Shown: positions 1 through 9,438 of the stretch, one piece after another | Layout of the letters: every line of letters begins with the position of its first letter | Position numbering within the stretch: position 1 is the stretch's first letter | From: Salinicola tamaricis | GTDB lineage: Bacteria; Pseudomonadota; Gammaproteobacteria; Pseudomonadales; Halomonadaceae | Direction: 5' to 3' | Assembly (NCBI RefSeq): GCF_003006155.1 | Contig: NZ_CP023559.1 | Coordinates: forward strand, 1,054,001-1,118,000 | Length of the DNA stretch: 64,000 nucleotides | The notes under the pieces: model-generated | Told to the model about the DNA's origin: nothing | Databases searched by the model: none | Seen by the model: the letters and a program-made list of their open reading frames with translations, nothing else | Translations under genes and position numbers: made by a program

Positions 1-162
1 GCGACGGCACCCCCTGCGAAGCGCTCTGCGGCTGAGAGCGACGTCACCGACCCCGCCGCCCCCGCGGCGGCGAGGTCGCACCACAAGCGCACCGACGACA
101 CCCTTTCCCCTCAAAACGCTGCAATTCGTTACCGGTTATCAGTTGATCGAGACAGAAGAAAA
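1..162 (+). CDS. possible C-terminal tail of an upstream gene
   Basis: Frame 1 is open from the first base to a TGA at 160-162. It would encode an Ala/Pro/Arg-rich tail with no recognisable domain. High-GC DNA often leaves one frame open by chance, so this is only a possible partial gene. The downstream large gene begins at 214, so the tail would end about 50 bases before it. Confidence 0.15.
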
Positions 163-213
163 TGACACTGGAGTGACAACAGCAATAGTCACCGCAACAG
201 CCGGAACCCCGCC

Positions 214-3200
214 ATGCCCACGCCCGTCTCAGACAAGTCCTCGATCGACCCCGCCGACACCCCCTTTGCGCCAGGCAGCGCCCGCTGGTTGGAGGCCATT
301 CACGACGCCCTCGAACGCAAGGCCAGCGACGCCACGCAGGATGCCGCCAGCGACGCCAAGGCCAATATCGACGCCAAGCCCGAGACCGAAGGGATGAGCG
401 CCGAGGAGATCCGCGACACCTACGACATCCCCGATTTCACCGGCGATGGCGTGATGCAGACGAAGATCGACAAGGACCAGACGGTCGGCGAGAAGGCCGC
501 CGAAGACTTCATCCAGGGCATCCGCGACGACGTCAAATCGGGCAAGCTCGCCGAAGACTCGGACGAAGCCAAGCTCGTCGACCTCATGGACGCCCAGGGC
601 GCCGTGGATCATGGCTACGACCTCTTCGGCTACGTGGAGCTGATCGAATCCAGCAAATCGACCTACCGCGACGCCCAGGAGAAACCCACCCACCTGAACA
701 GCGACGACGTCAAGGATATCGTCGACGACGAAAAGCTGGCCGAGCAGATCAGCGGGCTGATGCAGAAGAGAGCATCGCCAAGCGCTACGACGACGCCCTC
801 GATGGCGCCCTCGACAAGCTCCCCGACGACAAGCGCCGCGCGCTGACCGAGAAGATGGAAAAGGCGCTGTTCGAACCCGACTCGAAGACGCCCAACCTGG
901 ACTTCGAAGCCTACGTCATCGCCACCCAGCACAAGGCCGCCGAGAGCGGCGACGACAAGCTCGGCGAACGCCTGCAACAGAGGTCGACAACTACTTCGAA
1001 GCGCTCAACGCGCTGGACCCGGACGCCTACGCCAAGCGCAAGCAGGCCTTCGACCAGAACCTGATGACGTCGCAGCTCGACAGTTACCTGACAAACCCGA
1101 GTCGGTCGACCCCGAGAACGCCAGCAGCGGCCTGCGCAGCACCCTCGACATCTTCCAGCACGGCATCAACGCGGTGCTGCAGCAGCTCGACAAGGGCGAC
1201 AAATCCTACGACGCCTACAAGAAGCTCGGCGACGACCTCAAGAACTTCAAGGCCACCCTCGGCGGCCTGGGCAAGGAGGGCGACAAGGCCCTGCAAGGCG
1301 TTCAACCTGGCCACCGACAAGCTCGAAGCGCTCGACCAGCGCGGCAACGTCAGCCAGGCAGAGAAGAGAAAGTCTTCAACGCCATCATCAACGACAACCT
1401 CAGGATGTCGCCAGCAAGAACCCGGACGGCAGCAAGAAACTCGCCAGCAGCTACAAGACCTTCCTCCACAGTGCCAGCTCGACCGGCACCTTGAGCGCCC
1501 TCACCGGCACCATGAGCCTGATCAGCGGTGGCAGCCAGCTCGCCAACGGCGGCTGGGACGAGATGAATTCCGATCAGAAACTCGCCGCGGTGCGACCTGG
1601 TCTCCGGGCTCAGCTTCTCCAACGACTTCCTGCGCTTCGGCTCGAACCTGGCCGAAGGCCTCTCCGGCTACCGCTACAACGAACAGGGCCAGAAGATCGA
1701 CAAGGAGGGTCAGCCGCTCAGCCGTGACGGCTATGTCCTCGACAGCGACGGCAACAAGACCGCGGAAAAGGGCAAGCCGCTGCACAAGATCAACGCCACC
1801 GACTGGCTCGGGCTGCTGGGCGAGAACTTCCCCGACATCTGGCAAAGCTCGGGCAAGACCGACGCCCTCGGCAAGGCGATCTCCAAAGCCGTCACGACGC
1901 CTCGAACACCCTCGGCAACACCGTATCCCCACCGACGGCCTGAGCGATGCGCAGAAGCGCGAGATCGACAAGGTCGCCGAATCGATCGGCAAAGCGCAGA
2001 TCGGCGGGCGCTACACCGACGCCGACTTCAGCAAGAACCTGGCAAATCGTTTCTTCGCTCATTGCGGCGCCGGGCTGGATGTCACCGGCGGCGTGATCGA
2101 TATCGTCAGCGGGGTCAACAAGCTCAAGAGCGCCGACAACGCCCTGGAGCGGGCCGGCGCCGGGCTACAGATCGGCGCCGGCTCGGCGGCCAGCGCCATG
2201 GCGCTGGCCAACACCATCTCGATGTTCTCCTCCGCCGGCAGCAACCTCGCCGCTACCATCGGCAACGTCGGCACCAAGGTCATGCAGGCGTATTCATGGG
2301 CACCCGCGTGGCGGCCCGGTGCTCGGCGTCGCCGGCGCCGTGCTGGGGCTCGCCGGCCACCCTGATCGCCGAAGCCATCAACCACAAGAAGATGCAAAAC
2401 TCACCGACAAACAGGGCGAATTCTTCCAGGACCTAGCCGGCTACGGCGTCACCCAGGAAGACTGGGGCGACAAGGTCGAATACGCCCGCTACGCCACCTT
2501 CATGTACGGCGGCCGCGACGCCCCGGACGACGAATCGCTGTTCGACTTCCAGGCCGAAGAGTGGGAACACTTCAAGGAGACACCGGACGAACACGGCAGC
2601 TCGCTCAACCGGCTCGCCCCCTACCTGCACGTGGATGGCGACCCCGACAGCGAAAGCCTGTGGGAGCAGAACCAGGCCGGCAAGACCACCATGCCGCGCC
2701 GGGACGGCGTCATCAAACTCGACAACTGGCGCCCCTGGGGCGACACCGACCTGGACGCCACCAAGGCCGCAGACCCCTCGGGGCTGCCACGCTTCGGCGA
2801 TGACGGCCGCCCCGGCAGCTTCAAGGACTTCCGCGAAGACATCGACCGGGTCGATGTCGGCTCCATCGAACTCGCCGACGGCGGCCGCGTCATCTTCGAA
2901 AAGGATGGCGTGAAACAGGTGATCGACCCGCTGGCCGGCGACAACAAGACCGGCCGCGAGACACGCGAAGAGATCATCGACTACCTCAAGGGGCTCCACG
3001 ACCTGGCCCGGCCCGACGGCGTCTACGACGCCCAGCGCGCCGACGAAATGAACAGCGTCTTCGCCCAGACCGACCGCTATAACAAGCTAGAGATGATCGA
3101 ACAGTACCTCGACGCCGACGCCCCGGCGGCCTGGGACGAAAACCCCGACCGGGTCACCCTGTTCGGCGAACGCGGCAGCCCCGGCACCTTCGGGGATTTC

Positions 3201-3488
3201 AAACACGATATCGACACCGTCGACGTCGCCTCGCTGCGGCTGCAGGACGACGGCAACATCTACTTCAAGCGCTCGGGCAAGTGGTACACCCTCTCCCCCA
3301 ACGCCCACGCCAAGCTCAGTGAGAAAGACTACGACAACCTGGTCGACTACCTGCGAGGGCTCTACGACCTGACCCATGACGCCGACGGCGTGCTCGACAA
3401 GCGCCGCGCGGCCAAGATCGACGAGCTGCAGGGCAACTCCGACGACTACAACGATCTCGACGATCTGAAAGCGTTCCTGGATGGCTAG
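214..3488 (+). CDS. HrpK/HrpF/NolX-like large secreted translocator-type protein (frame broken many times)
   Basis: Joined across about ten one-base breaks (near 765, 985, 1092, 1300, 1370, 1400, 1592, 1893, 1925 and 2300), this is one protein of roughly 1,090 residues. It has no signal peptide. The N-terminal part is acidic and polar (start MPTPVSDKSS). The middle has Gly/Ala/Ser-rich hydrophobic stretches (encoded near 1490-1560, 2070-2130 and 2160-2370) that could insert in a membrane. The C-terminus holds two related modules of about 130 residues (encoded near 2720-3110 and 3130-3485), each with a GSFKDF/GTFGDF motif, a DGG/DDGN beta segment, a YLKGLHDL/YLRGLYDL helix and a DGVxDxxRA loop. 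Overall this resembles type III secretion translocators/effectors of the HrpK/HrpF/NolX group, but no other secretion gene is in view. The family call is from memory and tentative; one long gene is well supported because the frames abut exactly. Confidence 0.5.
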
Positions 3489-3609
3489 ACGGGATGGCTA
3501 GACGAGAGAGTGGCGCCGCCGGCCGGCGGCGCCCCGCCCGCCATCCAGGGCGCCCGCGTTGGCGGCGACGCACCGCGCGACAGGCAACGCGCAGCCGGCC
3601 CCACACGGA

Positions 3610-3960
3610 TCAACACACATAGCGCCGCGCCTGACTGATCACCACCCCGCGCAGCACCTCACCGCTCACGAACAGCGACTCATGCCCCTGCAGCGGGATC
3701 AGCCGCACCCGGCCACCGATCCGCCACACCCGTCCCAGCAGATGCTCCCCCTCCAGCTTGGCCACGATCAGATCCTCATGGGTCGGCAAGCGATCCTCAT
3801 CGACGATCAACACATCCCCCTCGATCAGCGGCCCCTCGCACCCCGCCGCCGGACCCAGCTCCACCGCATAGCAGCTCGGCGAAAAGCTATTGAGGTCATA
3901 CCCTGTCAGCGCCGGGTGGCCCAGCCCCAGCATCAGCGGCCCCAGATATTGCACCTGCAT
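3610..3960 (-). CDS. UmuD-like S24 family protein lacking the catalytic Ser and Lys
   Basis: From ATG 3960 the product has about 116 residues and lines up with the UmuD/LexA C-terminal domain: YDLNSF (UmuD IDLN), GDVLIVDE (GDLLIVDS), DLIVAKLEGE (DIVIAAVDGE), VRLIPLQ (VQLIPMN) and GVVI near the end. Where UmuD has GDSM with the serine nucleophile this protein has GPAA, and where UmuD has the general-base Lys (TVKKL) it has LLGRV. Self-cleavage is therefore not expected. The cleavage region reads LGLGHPA instead of QCGFPSPA. A near-perfect LexA box lies 87 bases upstream, so expression should be damage-induced. No umuC is adjacent. The frame is open further upstream to 4140, but that would run through the LexA box, so 3960 is preferred. 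Confidence 0.7.
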   Translation of the reverse strand: MQVQYLGPLMLGLGHPALTGYDLNSFSPSCYAVELGPAAGCEGPLIEGDVLIVDEDRLPTHEDLIVAKLEGEHLLGRVWRIGGRVRLIPLQGHESLFVSGEVLRGVVISQARRYVC

Positions 3961-4046
3961 CGCGTCATCCACCTCGACCCAGTCATCGTTGTGCCATCGC
4001 GCTCGCCACGCACCGCCCGGCGGCCGACCGCTTGTTCTTCCAGATA

Positions 4047-4062
4047 CTGTATACGCATACAG
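4047..4062 (-). promoter_or_regulatory. LexA (SOS) box
   Basis: CTGTATACGCATACAG matches the gammaproteobacterial LexA consensus CTGTATATATATACAG with few changes and is nearly a perfect palindrome. It sits just upstream of the UmuD-like gene on the minus strand, between a weak -35 (TTGTTG) and a TATCTG -10. The stretch 4063-4357 shows no gene on either strand. Confidence 0.85.
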
Positions 4063-4357
4063 CACAACAAGAAAAGCGCCCGCGACGCAACGGCGCGAAA
4101 AGAGAGGCCAAAGCCCAGGCAGCAGGTACGCCACTACCACGCCCCTTGCCGGGCCAGCCGCCCCTCACCCATTCGCGGGAATCCCCCCGGTCAGCCATAC
4201 TGCAACGGTTCCCCCAAGACGACACGCACCCCCCCTCCCGCCACGCGCACGGCCGGCAGACCGTCAGCGACGCCAGACCGCAACGCCCCCGTGGCGACCG
4301 ACGCACCACCCCGGCCGCCTCCCTGTCTGATCGACCCGTTCGTTCGGAGGCCCTACC

Positions 4358-5173
4358 GTGAGAATCCAGCTCGGCTGTGAAATGATCTTCCAATTCAACG
4401 GCCCCACGCCGATGATTGCGCTGCTCAATGTCCACCACTCGCGCTTTTCGCATCTCGAAGGGCCCGACCACCTGACCACCTCCCCCAGCGTGCCCATCGC
4501 CAGCTACCGCGACGGCTTCGGCAACTGGTGCAACCGCCTGGTCGCCCCCGCCGGCACCTTCACCCTCGGCACCAACGCCGTGCTCCACGACGACGGCCAG
4601 CCCGACCCGATCGACACCAGCGCCACCCAGCACCCGGTGGAAGCGCTACCGGCGGACGTGCTGCCCTACCTGCTCGGCAGCCGCTACTGCGAGACCGACC
4701 TGCTAAGCAATATCGCCTGGGAGCGCTTCCAGCACACCCCCACCGGCTGGCAGCGGGTGCAAGCGATCTGCGACTTCGTCCACCAGCATCTCACCTTCGG
4801 CTACGAACACTCCCGGCCCACCCGCACCGCCGCCGACGCCTACCGCGAGCAGCTCGGCGTCTGCCGCGACTACACCCACCTGGCGATCACCCTATGCCGC
4901 TGCATGAACATCCCCGCGCGCTACTGCACCGGCTATGTCAGCGACATCGGCAAGCCGCCGCCCTACGCCAACATGGACTTCGCCGCCTGGATGGAGGTCT
5001 ACCTCAGCGGCCGCTGGTGGACCTTCGACCCGCGCAACAACGCCCCCTGCCTCGGCCGCGTGCTGATCGCCCAGGGCCGCGACGCCACCGACGTCCCGCT
5101 CACCCACACCTTCGGCCCCAACGCCCTGGGCGGCTTCAGCGTGTGGATCTACGAACTGCCGCCGGCCACCTGA
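4358..5173 (+). CDS. transglutaminase-like cysteine peptidase superfamily protein
   Basis: A 271-residue protein with GTG start 4358 and CGGAGG seven bases upstream. The N-terminal half is a beta-rich region as in bacterial transglutaminase-like proteins (COG1305). The core shows the Cys motif QLGVCRDYTHLAI (about residue 168), then MDFAAWMEVYLSGRWWTFDPRNN, where the usual HAWxEV histidine is replaced by FAAW, and an Asp in TFDP. A related subgroup in alphaproteobacteria shares FAAW/FSAW and the following GRVLIAxGRDATDV motif, so this looks like a true subgroup and not decay. Likely cytosolic, as no signal peptide is seen; the substrate is unknown. Confidence 0.75.
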   Translation: MRIQLGCEMIFQFNGPTPMIALLNVHHSRFSHLEGPDHLTTSPSVPIASYRDGFGNWCNRLVAPAGTFTLGTNAVLHDDGQPDPIDTSATQHPVEALPADVLPYLLGSRYCETDLLSNIAWERFQHTPTGWQRVQAICDFVHQHLTFGYEHSRPTRTAADAYREQLGVCRDYTHLAITLCRCMNIPARYCTGYVSDIGKPPPYANMDFAAWMEVYLSGRWWTFDPRNNAPCLGRVLIAQGRDATDVPLTHTFGPNALGGFSVWIYELPPAT

Positions 5174-5283
5174 GCCGGCGCGCCGCCCGCGGCCAACCGG
5201 CGAAACGCCATGGCAGGCACGCACCGCCCAGCGCCCCGGCGCGAACGACACGCGTGGCGACCCGACGCCAGTGGCCAATGAAC

Positions 5284-5347
5284 GCGGCAGAGAAGCGCGG
5301 CAGAGAAGCGCGGCAGAGAAGCGCGGCAGAGAAGTGCGGCAGAGGAG
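5284..5347. repeat. 13-bp tandem repeat, about five copies
   Basis: The unit GCGGCAGAGAAGC repeats four times in register, the last copy with one change, followed by a diverged fifth. The surrounding 5340-5450 is strongly purine-rich. A 13-bp period does not preserve a reading frame, so this is non-coding tandem DNA downstream of the transglutaminase-like gene. Confidence 0.8.
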
Positions 5348-5489
5348 AGAGGTAAAGGCGCGCGGCAACGCAGAGAGGTGCAAGCGCGCCGCAGGACAAC
5401 GAAGCAGGCAGAAGAGAGAAAAGCAGCAGGGAGAAAACAAAGAAACGCGAGGGGGGCGATCGCCGTCATGAGCGGGCATGACAAGCGAG

Positions 5490-5645
5490 CATAAAAAGAG
5501 GGCCGCCACGCAAGCGCAAGGGCCCCCAGTCAGCACTGCCTAAAGGTACTGGCTTCCGCGGCCCTTACGTTCCGCGCATCCGTGGCATCGGACACTCCAT
5601 ATCCGGGCTCCTGTTCACATCCAATCCGTGGATGCCTGCAGCATA
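5490..5645 (-). ncRNA. candidate CsrB/RsmY/RsmZ-type CsrA-sequestering small RNA
   Basis: Read on the minus strand, 5640 to 5540 contains eight GGA triplets in about 95 bases, in contexts such as CCACGGATT, ACAGGAG, ATGGAGTG and CCACGGATG. Several sit in hairpin loops: CATCC-ACGGATT-GGATG is a clean stem with ACGGA in the loop, and CGGA-TATGGAGTG-TCCG is another. The 3' part folds into a long hairpin (AAGGGCC pairing with GGCCCTT, inner CCAGT/ACTGG), then a GGGCC/GGCCC stem and a TCTTTTT run ending near 5494, a plausible terminator. Repeated GGA in loops is the hallmark of RNAs that titrate CsrA/RsmA. No protein frame is convincing here. Ends are approximate. Confidence 0.6.
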
Positions 5646-5649
5646 GACC

Positions 5650-5770
5650 CTAATCATGATTAGCGATACTGATGTATGGAGATCCATAAAATGGATTTGT
5701 AACAAATAGTAACGGCCGACTGTTGCCAGCCGGCACATCCACGGCGAGCGTCATAAGTATCCCTACTTAT
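5650..5770 (-). promoter_or_regulatory. upstream region of the small RNA with three inverted repeats
   Basis: Three symmetrical sites lie upstream of the candidate RNA: CTAATCATGATTAG (5650-5663, perfect palindrome), ATCCAT-AAA-ATGGAT (about 5682-5696), and ATAAGTA-TCCC-TACTTAT (5753-5770). The last resembles the GacA/UvrY box TGTAAG-N6-CTTACA, but the spacing is N8 and the outer bases differ. TATGCT just before the GGA-rich segment could be the -10. Binding proteins are inferred only. Confidence 0.4.
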
Positions 5771-5962
5771 CGTCCCGACTGCTCACCACCTGTGGACAAC
5801 GCCACCTCCCTGAAGCGGTGGCGATTTTAGGGTCTCCGCCGACATTTTCCAGCATTAAAAAAGCTTATTAGGAAATTCAATACAGCGGGTCAAAAACCGC
5901 CCCGGCGCGTAACCATCGGTAACATGTCGCCTATGCTAGCGGCGCGGCACCCCGCGGCCAGA

Positions 5963-5991
5963 CAAAAAAAAGCCCGCGGGGGACACGCGGG
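5963..5991 (-). terminator. strong intrinsic terminator on the minus strand, no obvious gene upstream
   Basis: On the minus strand a GCCCGCG stem (pairing with CGCGGGC) is followed by eight T. No convincing minus-strand gene lies between it and 6241, so it may end an unrecognised small RNA. Confidence 0.75.
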
Positions 5992-6241
5992 CGAGAATCC
6001 AATCGCAGGACGCCACCAAGCCAGCAGAACGTGCTTGAAGACTGTCTCAAACTATAATTCGCCCCTCGGCATAACGCCACACCTCGTAGCGGATTTTTTC
6101 AAATTTCTTAAAGCCCGTCTGCCAAGGCCCGGCTGGGGGGCCAGCGTAGCGGCGGCACCCCAGCCCCCACGCTCGATAGCGGGATCAAGCCACCGCCCCT
6201 GCTGCCGATGATGACAAGGTTCATGATCCACAGGAAAAACG
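5992..6241. other. intergenic region before the 6242 gene
   Basis: No supported gene. A TATAAT hexamer at 6053-6058 on the plus strand is a good -10 for the gene starting at 6242, although no strong -35 stands 17 bases before it. Everything else here is GC-rich and unremarkable. Confidence 0.4.
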
Positions 6242-6880
6242 ATGAGCAGCATCAACGGCATCGCGCTATCGTCGAAAAAATCGCCCCTCACCCACTGGGT
6301 CGTGGTCTGCGAGGAGTGGCGCGCCCTGGTCGACCGCTACTCCCGCGTGCTGGGCGGCGAAGAGCATATCTTCAACTTCACCGAACGCCCCCACCTGGGC
6401 GTGTTCAGCGCCGCCGCCTGGCGCGCCGGCTTTATCGCCATCGAAGAGTTCCGCTACGAGAAGCACTCTGACGACGGCAAATATCGGTACGGCCGCTGCG
6501 ACCTCTGGCTCGCCACGGACAACCTGCGGCGTCAGGACTATATCGAAGCCAAGCAGAAGAAAATCCACCTTGGCGGCAAGAATACCGAGGCCTTCGCGAC
6601 ACGCACTCTGGAAAGCGCCCTCTCGGCTGTGAAACTGACTCGGGGCGACCGCACCGACGTCAACAGCGTCGGCCTCGCCTTCTTCAATATCTGTTGCCCC
6701 AACCCGCAGGCGGTGACGTCAGCGCAGATTCTGGACTTTATCGAGAAGATGAAGGGGCATATGCAAACCCTGGAATGCGACCTGATGAGCTGGACCTTCC
6801 CCGACGAAGCCAGAGGGGAATCCAACGTCAGCAACGCCCTGGGGGCGGTGATACTGGCTAAGCAGCTGCCGAGGGGTTAG
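6242..6880 (+). CDS. hypothetical protein, possible PD-(D/E)XK-like fold
   Basis: A 212-residue cytosolic protein that I do not recognise. ATG 6242 follows CAGGAAAAACG. Around residues 80-103 it reads YGRCDLWLA...QDYIEAKQKK, an Asp followed by E-A-K on a predicted second strand. This is the spacing of the PD-(D/E)XK nuclease core, so a nuclease-like fold is possible. There are no membrane segments. It stands alone on the plus strand beside the AT-rich NdpA operon and might belong to the same accessory island. Confidence 0.55.
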   Translation: MSSINGIALSSKKSPLTHWVVVCEEWRALVDRYSRVLGGEEHIFNFTERPHLGVFSAAAWRAGFIAIEEFRYEKHSDDGKYRYGRCDLWLATDNLRRQDYIEAKQKKIHLGGKNTEAFATRTLESALSAVKLTRGDRTDVNSVGLAFFNICCPNPQAVTSAQILDFIEKMKGHMQTLECDLMSWTFPDEARGESNVSNALGAVILAKQLPRG

Positions 6881-7002
6881 GTCGAGGGTGGAAGGCGCGC
6901 TTGGGTGGCGAGTTGGCCATCCGCGGTTCGCTCATGAGGGCGGTGAATGAAGCGCGGGCAGTTGCTACAAGAGGAGAAAGCACTAAATATCAAAGAATAT
7001 AG

Positions 7003-8232
7003 TTAGCGCATTAGCGGAGCGACAAAGGAAACATAGAAAGTAATCGAGGCCAGCACAGAAGGCACCCATACCATCCACTCTAGATTCCATAAAAGCTCTG
7101 CAACTTTGGCTTCAGAAATCTTCATCTGAGCCTCTGCTTCATCTATAAACACCCCCAAATCATCTGGCAGCGAAGACTTAGACTCGGCATACCCACCAAA
7201 AACAAACTCTCTAGACTGAACTATAGATTTAAAATATCTCAACTGATTTAAAATAATTTGATACAAAATCCAAGAAGACACCAAGACCCCAACGGTTATC
7301 AAAAACGAAGAGTATAAAGAGTCTACCTTCACCATGGCAATTATCGCTCCTAGTGAGACAGGTATACCAAGAAGCTTGTTGGTTATGTCGGACATCACCT
7401 TGGAAAGGTCGGCAGCTAGCTTCAACTTGGCTTCTGCCACCTCCTGTCTTTTAGCATGAAAAGAATGACCACTTAAAAAAGCAGCAACATTATCCTTATA
7501 AAGAGAAAGGAACTTATCATGCTCCTTTATGAAGAACATAAAGGCATTCTCAGGGCTCGTGGATGAGATGAATTCAGCGAGAGTGTTCCCGAATACGCAA
7601 ATACGTTCCATCAAATGAGGGTCGGTATTTATCTCCTCTGAAGCCAAAGCATTTAAATAACTAAAGTCTTGTGCTTTTACAGCATCCAACACATCCGAAG
7701 ATATGTTTATATCGAGCACAGCAACACCTGACGTGGAACCAGACACCCCAGTGATAAAAACCAGTCTTGGAGACTGTCTAACCTCCTTTGTGTCATGGTA
7801 ATAAGCCAACTTTCTAAGAGACCTTATCAGTTCAGATATCTTCCCGACTTGGACCACAATGTCTTCTTTGGGATTATCACCTGAATAGCAATTTTCTTTA
7901 ACTAGGTAGTAATCCGTTGGTGGGTTGCCAGACGCTAAATCACTAGAGTTAGATAGAAACTCGGCTGCGTCTGTATAGAACCTGCACGCCGATGATTTGC
8001 CACATACAACCTCCAGATAAACCTGACCCTGCTCAGGTAATTCACCCAGAGAGTCTGATGAAAAATCTTGCCCGTCAACTTCAATATGGTTAACACGAAA
8101 ACCGTTGACCGGTTGCAAAGCGACCAATAAGTTTCGACAAGTATCAAGCGCCAAATAACCAGAAAACTCTCCGCCATTAATGGCAGGAGAGTTCAATTGG
8201 CGATAGATATCAACGAATGGCTTCAAACTCAT
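7003..8232 (-). CDS. membrane protein of unknown function, second gene of NdpA-like operon
   Basis: A 409-residue protein. Residues 1-270 are soluble, with no recognised domain. A hydrophobic hairpin follows (about residues 290-335, GIPVSLGAIIAMV...VGVLVSSWILYQIIL). After a charged stretch rich in Glu/Lys comes a C-terminal membrane segment (WMVWVPSVLASITFYVSF), for about three helices. Its ATG overlaps the stop of the NdpA-like gene (TAATG), so translation is coupled. Base composition is far more AT-rich than the neighbourhood, which suggests transfer. A sensor-plus-membrane-effector layout is typical of phage-defence pairs, but that role is only inferred. Confidence 0.75.
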   Translation of the reverse strand: MSLKPFVDIYRQLNSPAINGGEFSGYLALDTCRNLLVALQPVNGFRVNHIEVDGQDFSSDSLGELPEQGQVYLEVVCGKSSACRFYTDAAEFLSNSSDLASGNPPTDYYLVKENCYSGDNPKEDIVVQVGKISELIRSLRKLAYYHDTKEVRQSPRLVFITGVSGSTSGVAVLDINISSDVLDAVKAQDFSYLNALASEEINTDPHLMERICVFGNTLAEFISSTSPENAFMFFIKEHDKFLSLYKDNVAAFLSGHSFHAKRQEVAEAKLKLAADLSKVMSDITNKLLGIPVSLGAIIAMVKVDSLYSSFLITVGVLVSSWILYQIILNQLRYFKSIVQSREFVFGGYAESKSSLPDDLGVFIDEAEAQMKISEAKVAELLWNLEWMVWVPSVLASITFYVSFVAPLMR

Positions 8233-9390
8233 TAGCTCACCGTACCCCCTGGAACTTCTTCCTGATCAGACTCTTTATCTGAAGATTGGTTTTCCCTAAT
8301 TGCCTCTTCAAGCTTATCCTTAACGGGCTGTGGAACATCAGTCAAGGATAATACTCCAGTATCAGGATTGTAATATACAGCAGCATCTTGCACGACGCCT
8401 AGAAGAGCCTTATCAAAGTAAGCTTCCACCCATCAGCCTCTGCTTTCAAGTGGGTAAAAGACTTAACTGCTGAAGCGTTTGCTGAAAACTCATAAGGAAT
8501 CGAGAATTCCTCGCTATTGAGCCTCTCGATAAAGCCATCAACATATTCTTCAAGAGTGCATTCTTCTGGAGCAACAAAGTCAGCAGGCACGTTAGAAATT
8601 ATAATATGTCGAATTTCGGTCAAGCTGACAGATTCTTGGTCCTCTACCTTTCTAGCCAGAAATTCAACAAGCTCGTTCTTTACTATATTCTTGTATCGAT
8701 TAAGCTGTGGCTCTTGCTGAAAAAATCGTCTTGTTTCGTTAATAACGGAGCGCGTAGCCTTCAAGGAAGCAGAGCCACTGGAACATCCTAGAGCGCTGAT
8801 GAAATATCCCGAAGCACCAGACCTGCCGCCTGAAGCGATAAAATTAAGATAATTAAGCTCTTGTTTGACTTCTTCACCAGCATCTTTATAATCAGCGATA
8901 CGGGAGGCGCTTATGCGTGCCCCCTGATGAAGCTTCTTAAGGTCGAGATGCATCAACTCTTCCGCTCGCAACCCAGAGTTAATCGTGATTCCCGGCGTCT
9001 TCTTTATCATAGTAACAAAAAAATAAGAATGAGCATCTACAGTATAATCTGTAAACACAACATACCCACCACTTGAAGCTCCCTGCCCAGCCGCAGTGTT
9101 ATAAAGAGCGCCCATCACTCCCTTTGTCAGCTCGATAAATGCTTCATCACTCCTATCGCCACCCCCCAAATAAGCCTCGATCATATCCGGCACATCACCG
9201 CGACGTTCATCTTCAAAAAAAACACCGTACTGAGTATTATTATATTTCTTTCCATAGACATCGTGGATTTCAGAAAAAAGCTTCTGCACAACCTCGTCGG
9301 CGGAATCCAACAACTCTTTTGCAATCACTTTTCTTGGATTGGCTGTGATTTTTCTTTTACCAACTCGTGCACAATTATTTTGTTTAACAT
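8232..9390 (-). CDS. NdpA/YejK-family 37-kDa nucleoid-associated protein (two frame breaks)
   Basis: Joining three frames gives about 385 residues that match NdpA/YejK along the length. The start at 9390 (behind GAGGGG) reads MLNKIIVHELVKEKSQPIQ, the family N-terminus. One A is missing from an A run near 9330, after which the frame continues VIAKELLDSADEVVQ...YGVFF. At about 8425 one base is missing from a T run, and WKLT is followed by FDKALLGVVQDAAVYYNPDTGVLSL, matching the YejK ending (FDAMLLGERIFWDPATDTL). A charged tail of about 25 residues is extra. YejK binds the nucleoid; here the protein is coupled to a membrane protein in an AT-rich island and is probably not the housekeeping copy. 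Confidence 0.8.
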
Positions 9391-9438
9391 ATTCCCCTCG
9401 CGTACCTAGTCTTTCATCAACACTGCCCAATGATTTCC

